From contig CAVQGN010000007.1 of NCBI GenBank assembly GCA_963712055.1, forward strand, positions 1-64,000: 64,000 nucleotides of DNA, in the 5' to 3' direction. The DNA comes from JAHBVL01 sp963712055. GTDB lineage: Bacteria; Chloroflexota; Chloroflexia; Thermomicrobiales; UBA6265. The position numbers and the translations under genes are program-made. Of the stretch, positions 9,275 through 18,548 are shown one piece after another (the first letter of the stretch is position 1; each line of letters opens with the position of its first letter). The notes beneath the pieces were generated by a model, which was not told the origin of the DNA, searched no databases, and saw nothing but the letters and a program-made list of their open reading frames with translations.

Positions 9275-10418
9275 TCATAGGCCATTGGTCAGCGAATTCC
9301 CTCGATGGAGGATGGAACCCCGGAGCAAGACGTGCTGCACCCGAAGATCATGGTCGAGCAGCGTGAGATCGGCCCGAGTTCCCGGCAGCAGGCGTCCGCG
9401 ATCGGTCAGACCGAGGAGGGTTGCTGGTGTTTCGGTGGCCATCTCGATCGCTTGCGCCGGAGAACAGAGTTCCCACGCGACCATATTCCGCACGGCTTGA
9501 TCCATCGTCAGCAGCGAACCGGCCAAGGTGCCGTCGGGCAACCGGGCGGATAGGCCATCGGTGGTGACATCCTGTCCCCCGAGCGGATAGGTGCCGGGTG
9601 GCATGCCAGCGGCGGCCATCATGTCGGACACGAGCGCAATGCCTCGTGCTCCCTTGCACCGAACCGCGAGCAGCAGGGACGCGCGATGACTGTGAATCCC
9701 ATCGGCGATCAGTCCTGCCGTCAGGCGTTCATCCAGGAGCACCGCGCCGATCGCTCCCGGCGCCCGGTGACCGAAGGCGGACATCGCGTTGTAGAGATGG
9801 GTCGCCATGGTTGCGCCGGCATCAGCACCGGCGAGGAAATCCTCATAGGTCGCGTTGGAGTGGCCAAGACTGACGACAATCCCTCTTGCCCGGAGTTTTC
9901 GAATGCGTTCGAGGCTGCCGGGCCGTTCCGGCGCGACGGTAACCAGGCGGACTGAAGGCTCCTCCAGCCAGACGTCGATGAGCGAGTCGCTCGGCCGCGG
10001 TGATGATGGCGGGATCGTGGGCGCCTTTCTTTTCGAGCGCCAGAAAGGGGCCCTCCAGATGGAAACCCAGCGCCTCCGCGCCGGGAGAATCGGCAGCCGC
10101 GTGGAAGGCCGCAAAAACGGGTGGATAGGTCTCAGGCCGCGACGAGATCACGGTTGGCAGCCAGGTGGTGACACCGGTGACCGGCAACTGCGAAGCGAGA
10201 TGGCGGAATGACTCGGGGTCGGCATCGACCTCGACGCCAAACCCCCCGTTGACCTGAAGATCGATGAACCCGGGTGCAACGATTGCGCTGTCGATCACGG
10301 TTTCGGGGAGAGAAAGATGACGGTCGCCGATGCGAACATCGCTGATCAGGCCGTCTTCCACGATCACCACACCGGGATGAAGGGAACCGTCGATGACGAG
10401 ATTCCCGCGTAGTCGCAA
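9275..10418 (-). CDS. nagA: N-acetylglucosamine-6-phosphate deacetylase (frame broken near 9983)
   Basis: Amidohydrolase-superfamily enzyme converting GlcNAc-6-phosphate to glucosamine-6-phosphate. The N-terminal half is in one frame (PGFIDLQVNGGFGVE, GFHLEGPFLALEKKGAHDP). The C-terminal half is in another (VRLVTVAPERPGSL, VSLGHSNATYEDF, THLYNAM, IADGIHSHRA, LVSDMMAAAGMPPGTY). The switch is after AAERL, where one extra base near 9983 restores a continuous protein of about 380 residues. Metal and catalytic residues of NagA are present: Glu of HLEGP, the His of GHSNA and THLYNAM, and the Asp of SDMMAA. It is the last gene of the amino-sugar operon, 18 bp after the kinase gene. Confidence 0.9.
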
Positions 10419-10436
10419 GAGGTTTGGACGAAGTGG

Positions 10437-11447
10437 TCATGGCATGACTCCGGGGAGCGATCCTTCGACACGATCGAGCCAACCCGCATCGATGGAGACG
10501 CCAGCCGCGCGCGCCGCGACGATCAGCCCGCCGACCGCAGGGGGAAAGCGGGGAACGCGGACCTCTGCTTCCGGCCAAAGGGTGGCCAGATCGCGTTCGA
10601 ATGGTTCGAAGAAGAGATCGTGCTCGCTGAAGACGCCACCAGCGGGATAGACAATTGCGGCTGTACCAGGGGGATGAAGTTGACGCAGTACGCCAGCGGC
10701 GGTCAGCGCGAGCTCCAAAGCAGCATCGGTGACGATCTTCATTGCCAGAGAGTCGCCTTCCCGAGCGGTTGCGAAAACCGCTGGTGCGAGCTGGGAGATA
10801 CGATCGCGCCGAAAATCGGCACGGTAGACGATCCGGGGAAGGTCGCGCATGTCCGTGAGATTGAAATAGTCGAGCACCACCTGTTCGAGAGCAGTGGCCG
10901 GTCCGCGGCGGTCCGCGGCGCGACAGGCTTCGTCGATGGCGCGCATGCCGATCCAGAAGGCGCTCCCTTCATCGCCGATCCAGTAGCCAAAGCCATTCGA
11001 GATCGCGACTTCGCCCTCTGCGGTCAGACCCCAGCCGATGGCGCCACCGCCGGCAATGACCACGATGCCGGGTTCACCGCCCGAGGCACCATAGAGACTG
11101 GTACGGGTGTCCGCACTGACATTGATGTGGTGGGGTGAGGTGATTTCGCGGACGATCTGGTGGATTGTCGGGATTTCATCGCCGTCTTCAGGCACGCCAG
11201 TGATCCCGAGTCCGATCGAAACGACCCGCTCCGGATCGACCTGCGCGTTTTCGAGCGCGGCGAGAATCGCGCCCTGAACAGAAGCGCGGTTTTTCTCGAC
11301 CCCGCCCTCGGAATGGTAGTGAACGGTCGGGCCGCCACGCCCGAACCCGAGTACTTCGCCCGTGGTTGTAGCGACCAGCGATTTTGTCGAAGTCTGACCA
11401 CCATCGACCGAAACGATGAACGGTTCAGCATTCACACGCGTGCCCAC
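10437..11447 (-). CDS. N-acetylglucosamine kinase-like (BadF/BadG/BcrA/BcrD ATPase family)
   Basis: A 336-residue actin-fold ATPase. The phosphate-1 loop is VSVDGGQTSTKS (12-23), the middle adenosine-side block is VVIAGGGAIGWGL with GFGYWIGDEGSAFWIG, and PAGGVFSEHDLFFEPF lies near the end. The family includes eukaryotic-type GlcNAc kinases. Together with nagA and the SIS gene this suggests phosphorylation of scavenged GlcNAc. The start is GTG 11447 with AGGAG nine bases upstream. Spacing is 25 bp from the SIS gene and 18 bp to nagA. Confidence 0.85.
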   Translation of the reverse strand: MGTRVNAEPFIVSVDGGQTSTKSLVATTTGEVLGFGRGGPTVHYHSEGGVEKNRASVQGAILAALENAQVDPERVVSIGLGITGVPEDGDEIPTIHQIVREITSPHHINVSADTRTSLYGASGGEPGIVVIAGGGAIGWGLTAEGEVAISNGFGYWIGDEGSAFWIGMRAIDEACRAADRRGPATALEQVVLDYFNLTDMRDLPRIVYRADFRRDRISQLAPAVFATAREGDSLAMKIVTDAALELALTAAGVLRQLHPPGTAAIVYPAGGVFSEHDLFFEPFERDLATLWPEAEVRVPRFPPAVGGLIVAARAAGVSIDAGWLDRVEGSLPGVMP

Positions 11448-11472
11448 CTGTCCGATCTCCTGTATGGATGCT

Positions 11473-12210
11473 CTAGCGCAACATTCGCAAACGAGGTGCG
11501 TATTCCTCCATCAGCGCTTTGTTGTGCTCATCGCCACCGGGAACATTCTGGCTGACCAGGGCTGGGACCGGTTTGCCATCAGCCAGGAGTTTCTCGACCG
11601 TTTCTGCCACCAGCATGTTCATCACCGCCGCGCCAATGGCGGTCGAGGTGGCGGCGACTTTGCTGTCGAGGCCCTCGAAAGAGAGAACGGCATCGCCGTT
11701 CGGGATATGGCTGTCGATGGTCAGATCGCAGACCTCGCCGAGTTTTTTGCCGGAGGAATGGCGGGACTTGGCGTCGGCGTAAGCAGCGGCGGAAGTGATC
11801 GCGATCGTTTTGGCGCCGAGTTTTTTCGCTTCGATCGCCAGATCGATGGTGACCGGATTGATCCCGGAATTGCTGACGACGATCACGACTTCACCGGGTC
11901 TGACATCGAATGAATTGAGGACGACCGGCGCGTACCCTTCCTGGCGTTCGACCTGACCCGCTTTGAGGGTGCCGAAACTGGTCAGGTTGATATCGAGCAT
12001 GGCGTTGAACGCCATCAGACCACCAGCGCGATGAAAGACTTCTTCGGCCATCATGTGGGAGTGACCCGAACCAAAAACATGGGCGATACCGCCGTTCCCG
12101 ATCGTTTCGGCCAGCATGTCCGCGGCGGCTTCGATCGCCGGTGCTTCCGCAGCGAGATCGTTTTGCAGTCGCTGCAGTTCGGTAAGGTAGCGTTCGGATG
12201 GGGTCGGCAT
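11473..12210 (-). CDS. SIS-domain sugar-phosphate protein
   Basis: A 245-residue sugar-isomerase-fold protein, probably acting on a phosphosugar. It shows HVFGSGHSHMMAEEVFHRAGG at the first ligand loop and VVIVVSNSGINPVTIDLA at the second. It resembles the UPF0309/YckA-like SIS group (PRK02947) and is distantly related to MurNAc-6-phosphate etherases. The start ATG 12210 has AGGAGA seven bases upstream; an upstream in-frame start at 12321 lacks one and runs into the promoter region. First gene of the operon with the GlcNAc kinase and nagA, so it may handle cell-wall or chitin sugars. Confidence 0.85.
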   Translation of the reverse strand: MPTPSERYLTELQRLQNDLAAEAPAIEAAADMLAETIGNGGIAHVFGSGHSHMMAEEVFHRAGGLMAFNAMLDINLTSFGTLKAGQVERQEGYAPVVLNSFDVRPGEVVIVVSNSGINPVTIDLAIEAKKLGAKTIAITSAAAYADAKSRHSSGKKLGEVCDLTIDSHIPNGDAVLSFEGLDSKVAATSTAIGAAVMNMLVAETVEKLLADGKPVPALVSQNVPGGDEHNKALMEEYAPRLRMLR

Positions 12211-12383
12211 GAGAGATTCTCCTGTTGCGGTTCGATCGTGAGCTCCTGCTGGTATTATCCCGCTTTTCGGGGCGGCACCTGAACGATGGTTGGTTTCAGC
12301 ACTGGATATTGCTGCAGACACTCGAAATGCACCGTGGAGACTATCCTCTGACAGGTTCAGGTCATGCTATCGGAGGGAAATCC

Positions 12384-13736
12384 ATGACACTCGACGCGGT
12401 ATTGGCGAGTATTGACGAACACCATCAGCGAGATCTGGACGACCTTTTCCGGTTGATCCGACAACCAAGCATCTCAGCACAGGATATCGGGATCGCGGAA
12501 TGTGCGGCGCTCGAGATGGAGTTGCTGGCGCAGGCTGGTTTGTCCGTCCGGTTGCTGGAAACCGCGCGCCATCCGATGGTCTACGGCGAACGCCTCGATG
12601 CCCCCGGAAAACCAACGCTGCTGATCTACGGTCATTACGACGTCCAGCCGCCAGAACCGCTCGACTTGTGGGAGTCGGATCCGTTCGAACCGGTGATTCG
12701 CGATGGACTGATCGTGGCCCGCGGTTCTGGTGACAACAAAGGCCAGCATTTTGCCAACGTCTGTGGAATCCGCGCCTGGCTGGAAACAACCGGTGGGTTG
12801 CCGATCAACGTCAAGGTCCTGCTCGAAGGTGAAGAAGAAACCGGAAGCCCGAATCTCGCGGCCACCGTCGAGAAGCATCGCGATCTGCTCGCTTGCGATC
12901 TCGTCTTCACCGCCGATGGCCCGGTCCAGGATGACGGCTATCCCCAGATCGACTATGGCGTTCGCGGTGTCCTCTCGATCGAACTACGAGCGCGTGGAGC
13001 AAACGCGGATCTCCATTCGGGTAACTGGGGCGGGATTGCGCCGAACGCCGCCTGGATACTGGTGCAGGCGCTGGCGACGATGATGGATGCCAACAATGTC
13101 GTGACGGTCGACGGTTTCTACGACGAGGTCGCACCGCTTTCCGATCTGGCCGAAAGGGCGCTGTCGGAGATCCCGCTCGATCAGCAGGAAGCATTGGCGT
13201 CGATTGGAGTTGTCGACCTGCCACCACCGGCTGATGTGGGCTATTTCGAACGTCTAGCCGCTCTACCAACCATGACAATCAACGGGCTGACCAGCGGTTA
13301 CCAGGGAGCGGGGTCGAAAACGGTGCTTCCGGCGACTGCGACTGCGAAACTCGATATGCGGCTGGTCCCGAATCAGTCGCCTGACGCTATATACGAGAAA
13401 ATCGTAAAGCATCTGGCAACGCATGCACCTGCAGTCGAGGTGGTGAGGAAAGGTTCGATGGAACCTTCCTCGACCCCGCTCGATCACCCGATGGCGGGAG
13501 TGGTGCGGAGGGCGGTCGAAAACGGGTTTGGAACGCGGCCGATCGATATTCCGTTGCTCGGCGGGAGCCTGCCCGACTATGTCTGGACCCGGATGCTGGG
13601 TGTGCCGTCGTTCGTGGTGCCGTATGCGCAATCAGATGAACGAAACCATGCGCCGAACGAGCGGTTCGCGGTTTGGCGGTTCAAAGCCGGCGCGCGGACG
13701 ATGGCTGCGTTGATTGGGGAGTTGGCCGGGGAGTAG
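12384..13736 (+). CDS. M20-family dipeptidase/metallopeptidase
   Basis: A 450-residue zinc peptidase of the M20 (ArgE/DapE/CPG2/carnosinase) family. Ligands are visible: His84 and catalytic Asp86 in YGHYDVQPP, Asp117 in GSGDNKGQ, catalytic Glu150 and ligand Glu151 in LEGEEETGSP. The dimerisation-domain HSGNWGG and the final GGSLPDYVW are also typical. The start is ATG 12384 behind GGAGG; upstream in-frame codons to 12225 lie in the divergent promoter region. It is divergent from the amino-sugar operon and may process cell-wall or dietary dipeptides. Confidence 0.92.
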   Translation: MTLDAVLASIDEHHQRDLDDLFRLIRQPSISAQDIGIAECAALEMELLAQAGLSVRLLETARHPMVYGERLDAPGKPTLLIYGHYDVQPPEPLDLWESDPFEPVIRDGLIVARGSGDNKGQHFANVCGIRAWLETTGGLPINVKVLLEGEEETGSPNLAATVEKHRDLLACDLVFTADGPVQDDGYPQIDYGVRGVLSIELRARGANADLHSGNWGGIAPNAAWILVQALATMMDANNVVTVDGFYDEVAPLSDLAERALSEIPLDQQEALASIGVVDLPPPADVGYFERLAALPTMTINGLTSGYQGAGSKTVLPATATAKLDMRLVPNQSPDAIYEKIVKHLATHAPAVEVVRKGSMEPSSTPLDHPMAGVVRRAVENGFGTRPIDIPLLGGSLPDYVWTRMLGVPSFVVPYAQSDERNHAPNERFAVWRFKAGARTMAALIGELAGE

Positions 13737-13808
13737 TTGCGCCAGCACTGGAATTTGGTGTTTGGCTGGTGACGCACCAGGTAGAAAACGAACGCGCGGA
13801 CAGCATTG

Positions 13809-13861
13809 CGACGGATTGAAATCCATCGCTGACAGGCTGTTGTCCCTGCGGGACGCCAATT
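13809..13861 (+). repeat. Hairpin-rich dispersed repeat, copy C
   Basis: Same element as at 7331, about 6.5 kb away, with only a few substitutions over about 50 bp. It lies in the 155-bp gap between the convergent M20 peptidase gene and a secreted-protein gene. Both internal stems are kept. Confidence 0.7.
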
Positions 13862-13891
13862 GTCGACATGGCGTATCTGGGATCGATCCGG

Positions 13892-14833
13892 CTACAGCTC
13901 GATGATATGAACGATCGGGATGCAGGCACCGTCGGTTGCACACGCTTCACCGGTAAAGACCCCGTAGACCACGAAATAGTTGTCGGGGTAGTAGCCGACC
14001 ATGTCTTCATCACTGATGACCCGAACGATCGCGCTCGATCCATCCTCGCCGTAGCCTTCGACGAGCATCGAAACACCGCCGTTTTCGGGTTCGATCTCGA
14101 GGATCGTTGCGCCAAAGGAGAGGGGCTGGTCGATCGCGAACTGACCATCGACGAGGGCGTCCATCGATGCCACGGGTGGATAGCGTTCGCCGACGGGTGG
14201 GCGAGGGGTTGGCGTTGGCGGAGGCTGGGGCGCTGGTGGCGCTTCTGGTTTGTCAGTGCCGAATTTGACGGCGATTTCGAAGTAGGCATCGTCGGTTGGA
14301 TTGACGCTGTAGCTGTAGGACCCATCTTTGCCGACGACCTCGAACTCGAGCATCTCCGCCGAGGTCAGTACCCCTTCGAGCGCGACACTCTGGCAGGGAT
14401 AGACCTCGTCGCCGAGTTGAGACTGCTCGAGCGGCTCCGATTCACAGTTGCCGTCGCGAGGGGCGACGTCGGCGACCACCGCAGCGATTGCGTTCTGGTC
14501 GTCAAACTGGTCGGGTTGCTCGAGGTAGACGAGGAGAAAAGCCCGCACCCGTTCCTGTGCGTCGAAATAGACCATGGTGATCGTGTCGACACCGCCAAGC
14601 GAGCGGTTGTTGTAGCCGATCAGGCCGACGTCGACCCAGTCAGGCGATCCCCAGGCATCCTGGACCTCGCTCAGGGTGCCGCCAAGTCTCCCTTCCCGGG
14701 TGGCCACTGGATCGAGAGCGGTCGGAGTGGCCTCGGATTCCTGGGCTATCGCTTGCTGAGCGAAAGGAAGCGCCTGAAACAGGGCAAGAACGATCAGAAC
14801 CGCCCAGATCGCCGATGATTTTCCTTGTTTCAC
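13892..14833 (-). CDS. Secreted protein of unknown function with proline-rich linker
   Basis: I do not recognise a family. The 313 residues start with a Sec signal (WAVLIVLALFQALPF, cleavage near AIAQES). A first domain of about 150 residues follows with two cysteines, then a linker PPAPQPPPTPTPRPP near 200-215. A second beta-rich domain holds two further cysteines near the end (GEACATDGACIP). The two-domain plan and paired cysteines suggest an extracellular or membrane-anchored protein. It is transcribed alone, divergent from the GT8 gene. Confidence 0.6.
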   Translation of the reverse strand: MKQGKSSAIWAVLIVLALFQALPFAQQAIAQESEATPTALDPVATREGRLGGTLSEVQDAWGSPDWVDVGLIGYNNRSLGGVDTITMVYFDAQERVRAFLLVYLEQPDQFDDQNAIAAVVADVAPRDGNCESEPLEQSQLGDEVYPCQSVALEGVLTSAEMLEFEVVGKDGSYSYSVNPTDDAYFEIAVKFGTDKPEAPPAPQPPPTPTPRPPVGERYPPVASMDALVDGQFAIDQPLSFGATILEIEPENGGVSMLVEGYGEDGSSAIVRVISDEDMVGYYPDNYFVVYGVFTGEACATDGACIPIVHIIEL

Positions 14834-14951
14834 GATTTATCATGTCCCTGTACCGACTGAAACAATCCGCTTGAACGTGGCAAGTGTATCCATCTTCGAG
14901 ATTGGTTCGTTGGACCGACCAGAGAAGCAGGAGCATAGAGGAAAAATCCCG

Positions 14952-16134
14952 ATGACATCATCGCGGACGCTGGGAGTGACAATCGGGATCGGTCCGGACT
15001 ATGCCGGTTATGCGGCGGAAACAGCAGCCCGTGTTCGCAAGCATCTCGGTTTGGAAACTGTCATTCTGGGTGATGAAGCACTAGACCGGGTGATCGATCT
15101 GAGTTCCAGGAGTCGGTCGATCTGGTCGCTCAAGTTCAGTCTCTTCGATCTGGTTCCAAATGGATGGGAACGATTGATGTATTTCGATGCCGATTGGCGA
15201 CCTGTTCGCGATTGGGACGTCGACGCACTCTTTCCTGACATGCAGGCGATCTATGTAGCCCCTGATCTGAATCACCGACGGAACATCAAGGAGATGGAAG
15301 CGGCTTATGGGCTTGTTCCCGGATCCTATTTCAACAGTGGCTGGATGCTGTTGCCAGCACGCGCCAGATCACTGCTGGACGAAGCGAAACGACGCTATCC
15401 GGACCTCCCGAAACGCCTGGGTGACCAGTGTGTGCTGAATCAGGTGTTGAGAAATGAGGTCACCCGCGTGTCCGAGGTCTACAACATCTGCGAACCACTG
15501 ATCTGGCCCGATCCCGCCAATGCGATGGCCGTGCACCCAGTCAATTCAGACTGGAATTTCGATGTTTATCGTGGAATCGCCGAGGACAGAATCTGGGAAC
15601 CGGTGACCTATCCAAACCCAAACGAGACGATTCTTCGCGGTCTCGTGCATGGTCCAGCGGATTCGATTGGCGCTGATCATCTTGTTGAGATAGCTCAGGC
15701 AGCGATGGCCTACGGGGGTGGTCGGGCACTCGCCATTGCGGGCGGACGAGGACTTGTTGCACTGGCCCTCGGACTCGGTGGTCTCAGCGTCACATCAGCG
15801 AGTACCGAAGGGGCAACACTTCATGTGCGCAAAGAACTCGCTGCCCGCCATGGCCTCGACGCAGTGTTTCGCCGGAGTGACGTTGACGACGAACTGCTAC
15901 GGGACGAGCGACTTCGATGTCATCGTGTATGCCCCCGGAAAGGTTCGCGCTAACCGCATGGATCATCTGGTCGCCATCTGGGAGAAAAAGCTTCAGCCCG
16001 GTGGTCTGTTGATCGTCGATCGGGTTGATACGAGCGAAATCGATCAGCTGACATCGCTACTCTCGCCAGCGGGAACTGTGCTTTCTCGATCAGACGAAGG
16101 AGCTCTTCTGGCATACCTGCTGAAGCACAATTAG
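14952..16134 (+). CDS. GT8-like glycosyltransferase fused to a methyltransferase-like domain (frame broken near 15907)
   Basis: The N-terminal 230 residues look like a GT8 (glycogenin/LgtC-type) transferase. They have TIGIGPDYAGYA, the donor and metal motif MYFDADWRPV, and SYFNSGWMLLPA, LGDQCVLNQVL. From about residue 250 a Rossmann-type block follows (ALAIAGGRGLVALALGLGG, then FDVIVYAPGKV and LQPGGLLIVDRV), which reads like a class I SAM methyltransferase core. The reading frame changes at about 15900-15915 (DELLRDE, then SDFDVIVYAPG). One extra base explains it, and the repaired protein is about 393 residues. The start is ATG 14952 behind GAGGAAA. Overlaps the convergent amidase gene by 4 bp. 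Confidence 0.65.
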
Positions 16135-16910
16135 CCGACCTCTGCATCATCCACATAGAGCGGATAGGCGGATTTCGCGGCGCGAGCGTCGGCGAGATCG
16201 ACCGTGGCCGTTGCGAACGGCTGCGCGGTGCTCGTCGTGGCGAGGATGGTGCTGTCGGGATGGATGATCCAGGCTGGTCCGCCGATGGTACAGGCGGGAT
16301 ACTCTCCCCGAACCGCTGACGAGCAATGGAACGAACCGGACACGAACGCCGCGACCCGTCCACCGGCGAGCCAATGGTCGCCACCACTGGCTTCGGTTGA
16401 ACGGGGCGTGAGAACAAGATTGGTCCCTCGTTTGCCATAGTCACGCGCACGCTCGAGAAACCACATCTCCGTGCATAGCAGCATCCCGATCGAGCCGACC
16501 GCTGTTTCGACCGGTTCGAAGGTTGTCGGGCCCCGGTCGTACCAAGTCGCTTCCCAGAACCCGGGTTCATCCGGGAGATAGGTCTTGCGATGAACAGCGT
16601 CGTAGCCCTGATTGCTCGACCAGACGAATCCCTCGTTGAAACGGCGTCCCCGATCGGTAACTGGTCGTGAGCCAGCGATCGTGGCGACTCCGAGTTCGGG
16701 CAAGCGAGCGATCCAGGTTTCGTGCTGGGTAACGGATGCTTCCCAGACAGCCGGATCGACTGTCTTCTCGGATGCGAACCAGGCGCTGAATGGCATCTCG
16801 GGAAGAAGGAGCAGATCGGTCTGGTTCGAGACGAGATAGCGGTTCAGCGCTGCCCATTCGCCGGGGAGGTGATCCGGACGGCCATCGAGTTCGACGACGG
16901 TGATATTCAT
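16131..16910 (-). CDS. Carbon-nitrogen hydrolase (nitrilase superfamily)
   Basis: A 259-residue amidase-like enzyme. The catalytic triad can be placed: Glu38 in LLLLPEMPFSAW, Lys109 in HRKTYLPDEPGFWEATW and Cys146 in GMLLCTEMWFLERARDYGKRG. The Arg and Asp around the active site and the length fit the stand-alone CN_hydrolase family, which acts on linear amides, carbamoyl compounds or nitriles. The substrate cannot be read from the sequence. The start is ATG 16910. Confidence 0.88.
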   Translation of the reverse strand: MNITVVELDGRPDHLPGEWAALNRYLVSNQTDLLLLPEMPFSAWFASEKTVDPAVWEASVTQHETWIARLPELGVATIAGSRPVTDRGRRFNEGFVWSSNQGYDAVHRKTYLPDEPGFWEATWYDRGPTTFEPVETAVGSIGMLLCTEMWFLERARDYGKRGTNLVLTPRSTEASGGDHWLAGGRVAAFVSGSFHCSSAVRGEYPACTIGGPAWIIHPDSTILATTSTAQPFATATVDLADARAAKSAYPLYVDDAEVG

Positions 16911-17073
16911 GTCACGTGCTCCCAGGATGGGCCTGACCCCAAGCCTTTGCCGGGACAGGACGAATCTACTGAAAGACTATCCAATCGTGACGAAATTTGC
17001 TTGAATGGAAACCAAAATCCCAAGAACAAGTGGAGTCCTTCGATCGGACTGATTGTCAGGAGGGTCTGGAATC

Positions 17074-17886
17074 ATGCGACCGTATTACTTCTTCACCGAC
17101 GACGGTCAGAGGATCGCGTATTCGGACATCGGTGATGGCCCAGCCGTTCTCATGATCCATGGTGCCTTGGCGGAAACGGACCAGCACGTTGCCAAACATT
17201 TATCTGAGCGGGGGTACCGGGTCATTGGGTATGACCGGCGCGGGTATGGCGGATCGCCGCGAGCAACAGTGCCAAGATCCATGGCCGATCACGCGGAGGA
17301 TGCCGCCGCGCTTCTCCGGCACCTGGACACTAGTGAAGCCCACCTGGTCGGTCAATCGTATGGTGGGGATATTGTGCTGCAATTCGCGCATGACTATCCG
17401 GAGATGACGAGAACGATGACGCTCCAGGAGCCGGCTCTCCCCGCGGTAATCTTCGCCAATCCGGCGATCGGCGAAGCATTCGGACGCGTGATCGAGCTGC
17501 AACAGCAGGGAAACGCGGCCGACGCACTGGCCTTCTTCCTCGCCGGTTTTGTGGGCACAGCGTTTCGGGAAATCATGGCAACGACGATCGACGAGGGTGC
17601 CTTCGAACGAGCTGCCCCCGGTATCCATGCGACGATCGAAACCGATCTGCCGGCGCTCCAGGCGTGGCAGTTTGGTCCAGACGAGGCTCTTGCCTGCAGC
17701 GGACCCGTATTGTCGATCGTTGGCGGCCAGAGCAATCCCATGTACGAAGCGGTTGACGCCATGCTGCTGGATTGGTTTCCAGAGCGGAGTCGCCAAACGG
17801 TCGCCGCTGCCGGTCACCTGATGGCATTGGAAAAGCCGGAGGAGGTAGCGACGTTTCTCCGGCAACATTTCCAGGTGACGGACTAG
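17074..17886 (+). CDS. Alpha/beta hydrolase
   Basis: A 270-residue alpha/beta-fold hydrolase. Oxyanion motif VLMIHGALAETDQ, nucleophile elbow VGQSYGGD (Ser), and a His near the end in AAGHLMALEKPEEV. A small lid of about 70 residues sits between the nucleophile and the acid. The start ATG 17074 follows AGGAGG by nine bases. The 3' end overlaps the convergent ccdA-like gene by 4 bp. The substrate is unknown. Confidence 0.9.
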   Translation: MRPYYFFTDDGQRIAYSDIGDGPAVLMIHGALAETDQHVAKHLSERGYRVIGYDRRGYGGSPRATVPRSMADHAEDAAALLRHLDTSEAHLVGQSYGGDIVLQFAHDYPEMTRTMTLQEPALPAVIFANPAIGEAFGRVIELQQQGNAADALAFFLAGFVGTAFREIMATTIDEGAFERAAPGIHATIETDLPALQAWQFGPDEALACSGPVLSIVGGQSNPMYEAVDAMLLDWFPERSRQTVAAAGHLMALEKPEEVATFLRQHFQVTD

Positions 17887-18548
17887 ATGTTCGGCACCAC
17901 GTCTCCATAGAAGCTGAAGGCTGCGACCGCGATCAGGAGCAAGCCGGAGAGGCGGGTAATCGCCAGGTGGTTTGCGCTCATGAAGCGGGTGAATTTGCGT
18001 TGGAAGGGCACGGCGACGAAGGGCAGCAGCACCAGCGGCCACCCGAACCCAAGACCGAAGGCAATGAAATACGCGATGCCATCGGCCAACGTGGTGGCGC
18101 TACCGGCGCCCAGGGCAAAGACGCTGATGACGAGAGGTCCGGTGCAGGGGAGCGTCATCGGTCCCATGAAGAGACCATAGAGATAGGCTGTGCCGACCGG
18201 ACTGCCGACGACCGGCGCTTGCAGGGTCTGCAGGCGCGCGAACGGGTTGCGACCGATCAGCATTAGAAAACCGAGCAGCATCACGAGCCCAAAGACGATC
18301 GGTAGAAACCAGTCGAAGATTTCACCAAACGCGAGCTGGAGCCTGTACATGATCCAGCCGAGCAAGAGCATGACGGTGAGCACACCGGCCAACACGACGA
18401 CCCCGAGGAATGGACGCCAGCGCGAACCACGGTCACCCGAGGCTGTTCCGCCCAGATAGGCGATCAGCCCCGGATAGAGTGGCAGGACACAGACATTGCC
18501 AAGGATTGCCGCATTGCCGAGGAGAAACGCCTCGACATATTCGTTCAT
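17883..18548 (-). CDS. ccdA: CcdA-like thiol-disulfide membrane transporter
   Basis: A 221-residue membrane protein of the DsbD/CcdA family that passes electrons from cytoplasmic thioredoxin to extracytoplasmic thiol proteins. Six hydrophobic spans are visible. The two redox cysteines are Cys20 (NVCVLPLYPG) in the first span and Cys135 (GPMTLPCTGPLV) in the fourth, the usual pseudo-symmetric arrangement. The start ATG overlaps the stop of the thioredoxin-like gene by 4 bp, so the two are translationally coupled and should work as a pair. Confidence 0.88.
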   Translation of the reverse strand: MNEYVEAFLLGNAAILGNVCVLPLYPGLIAYLGGTASGDRGSRWRPFLGVVVLAGVLTVMLLLGWIMYRLQLAFGEIFDWFLPIVFGLVMLLGFLMLIGRNPFARLQTLQAPVVGSPVGTAYLYGLFMGPMTLPCTGPLVISVFALGAGSATTLADGIAYFIAFGLGFGWPLVLLPFVAVPFQRKFTRFMSANHLAITRLSGLLLIAVAAFSFYGDVVPNI

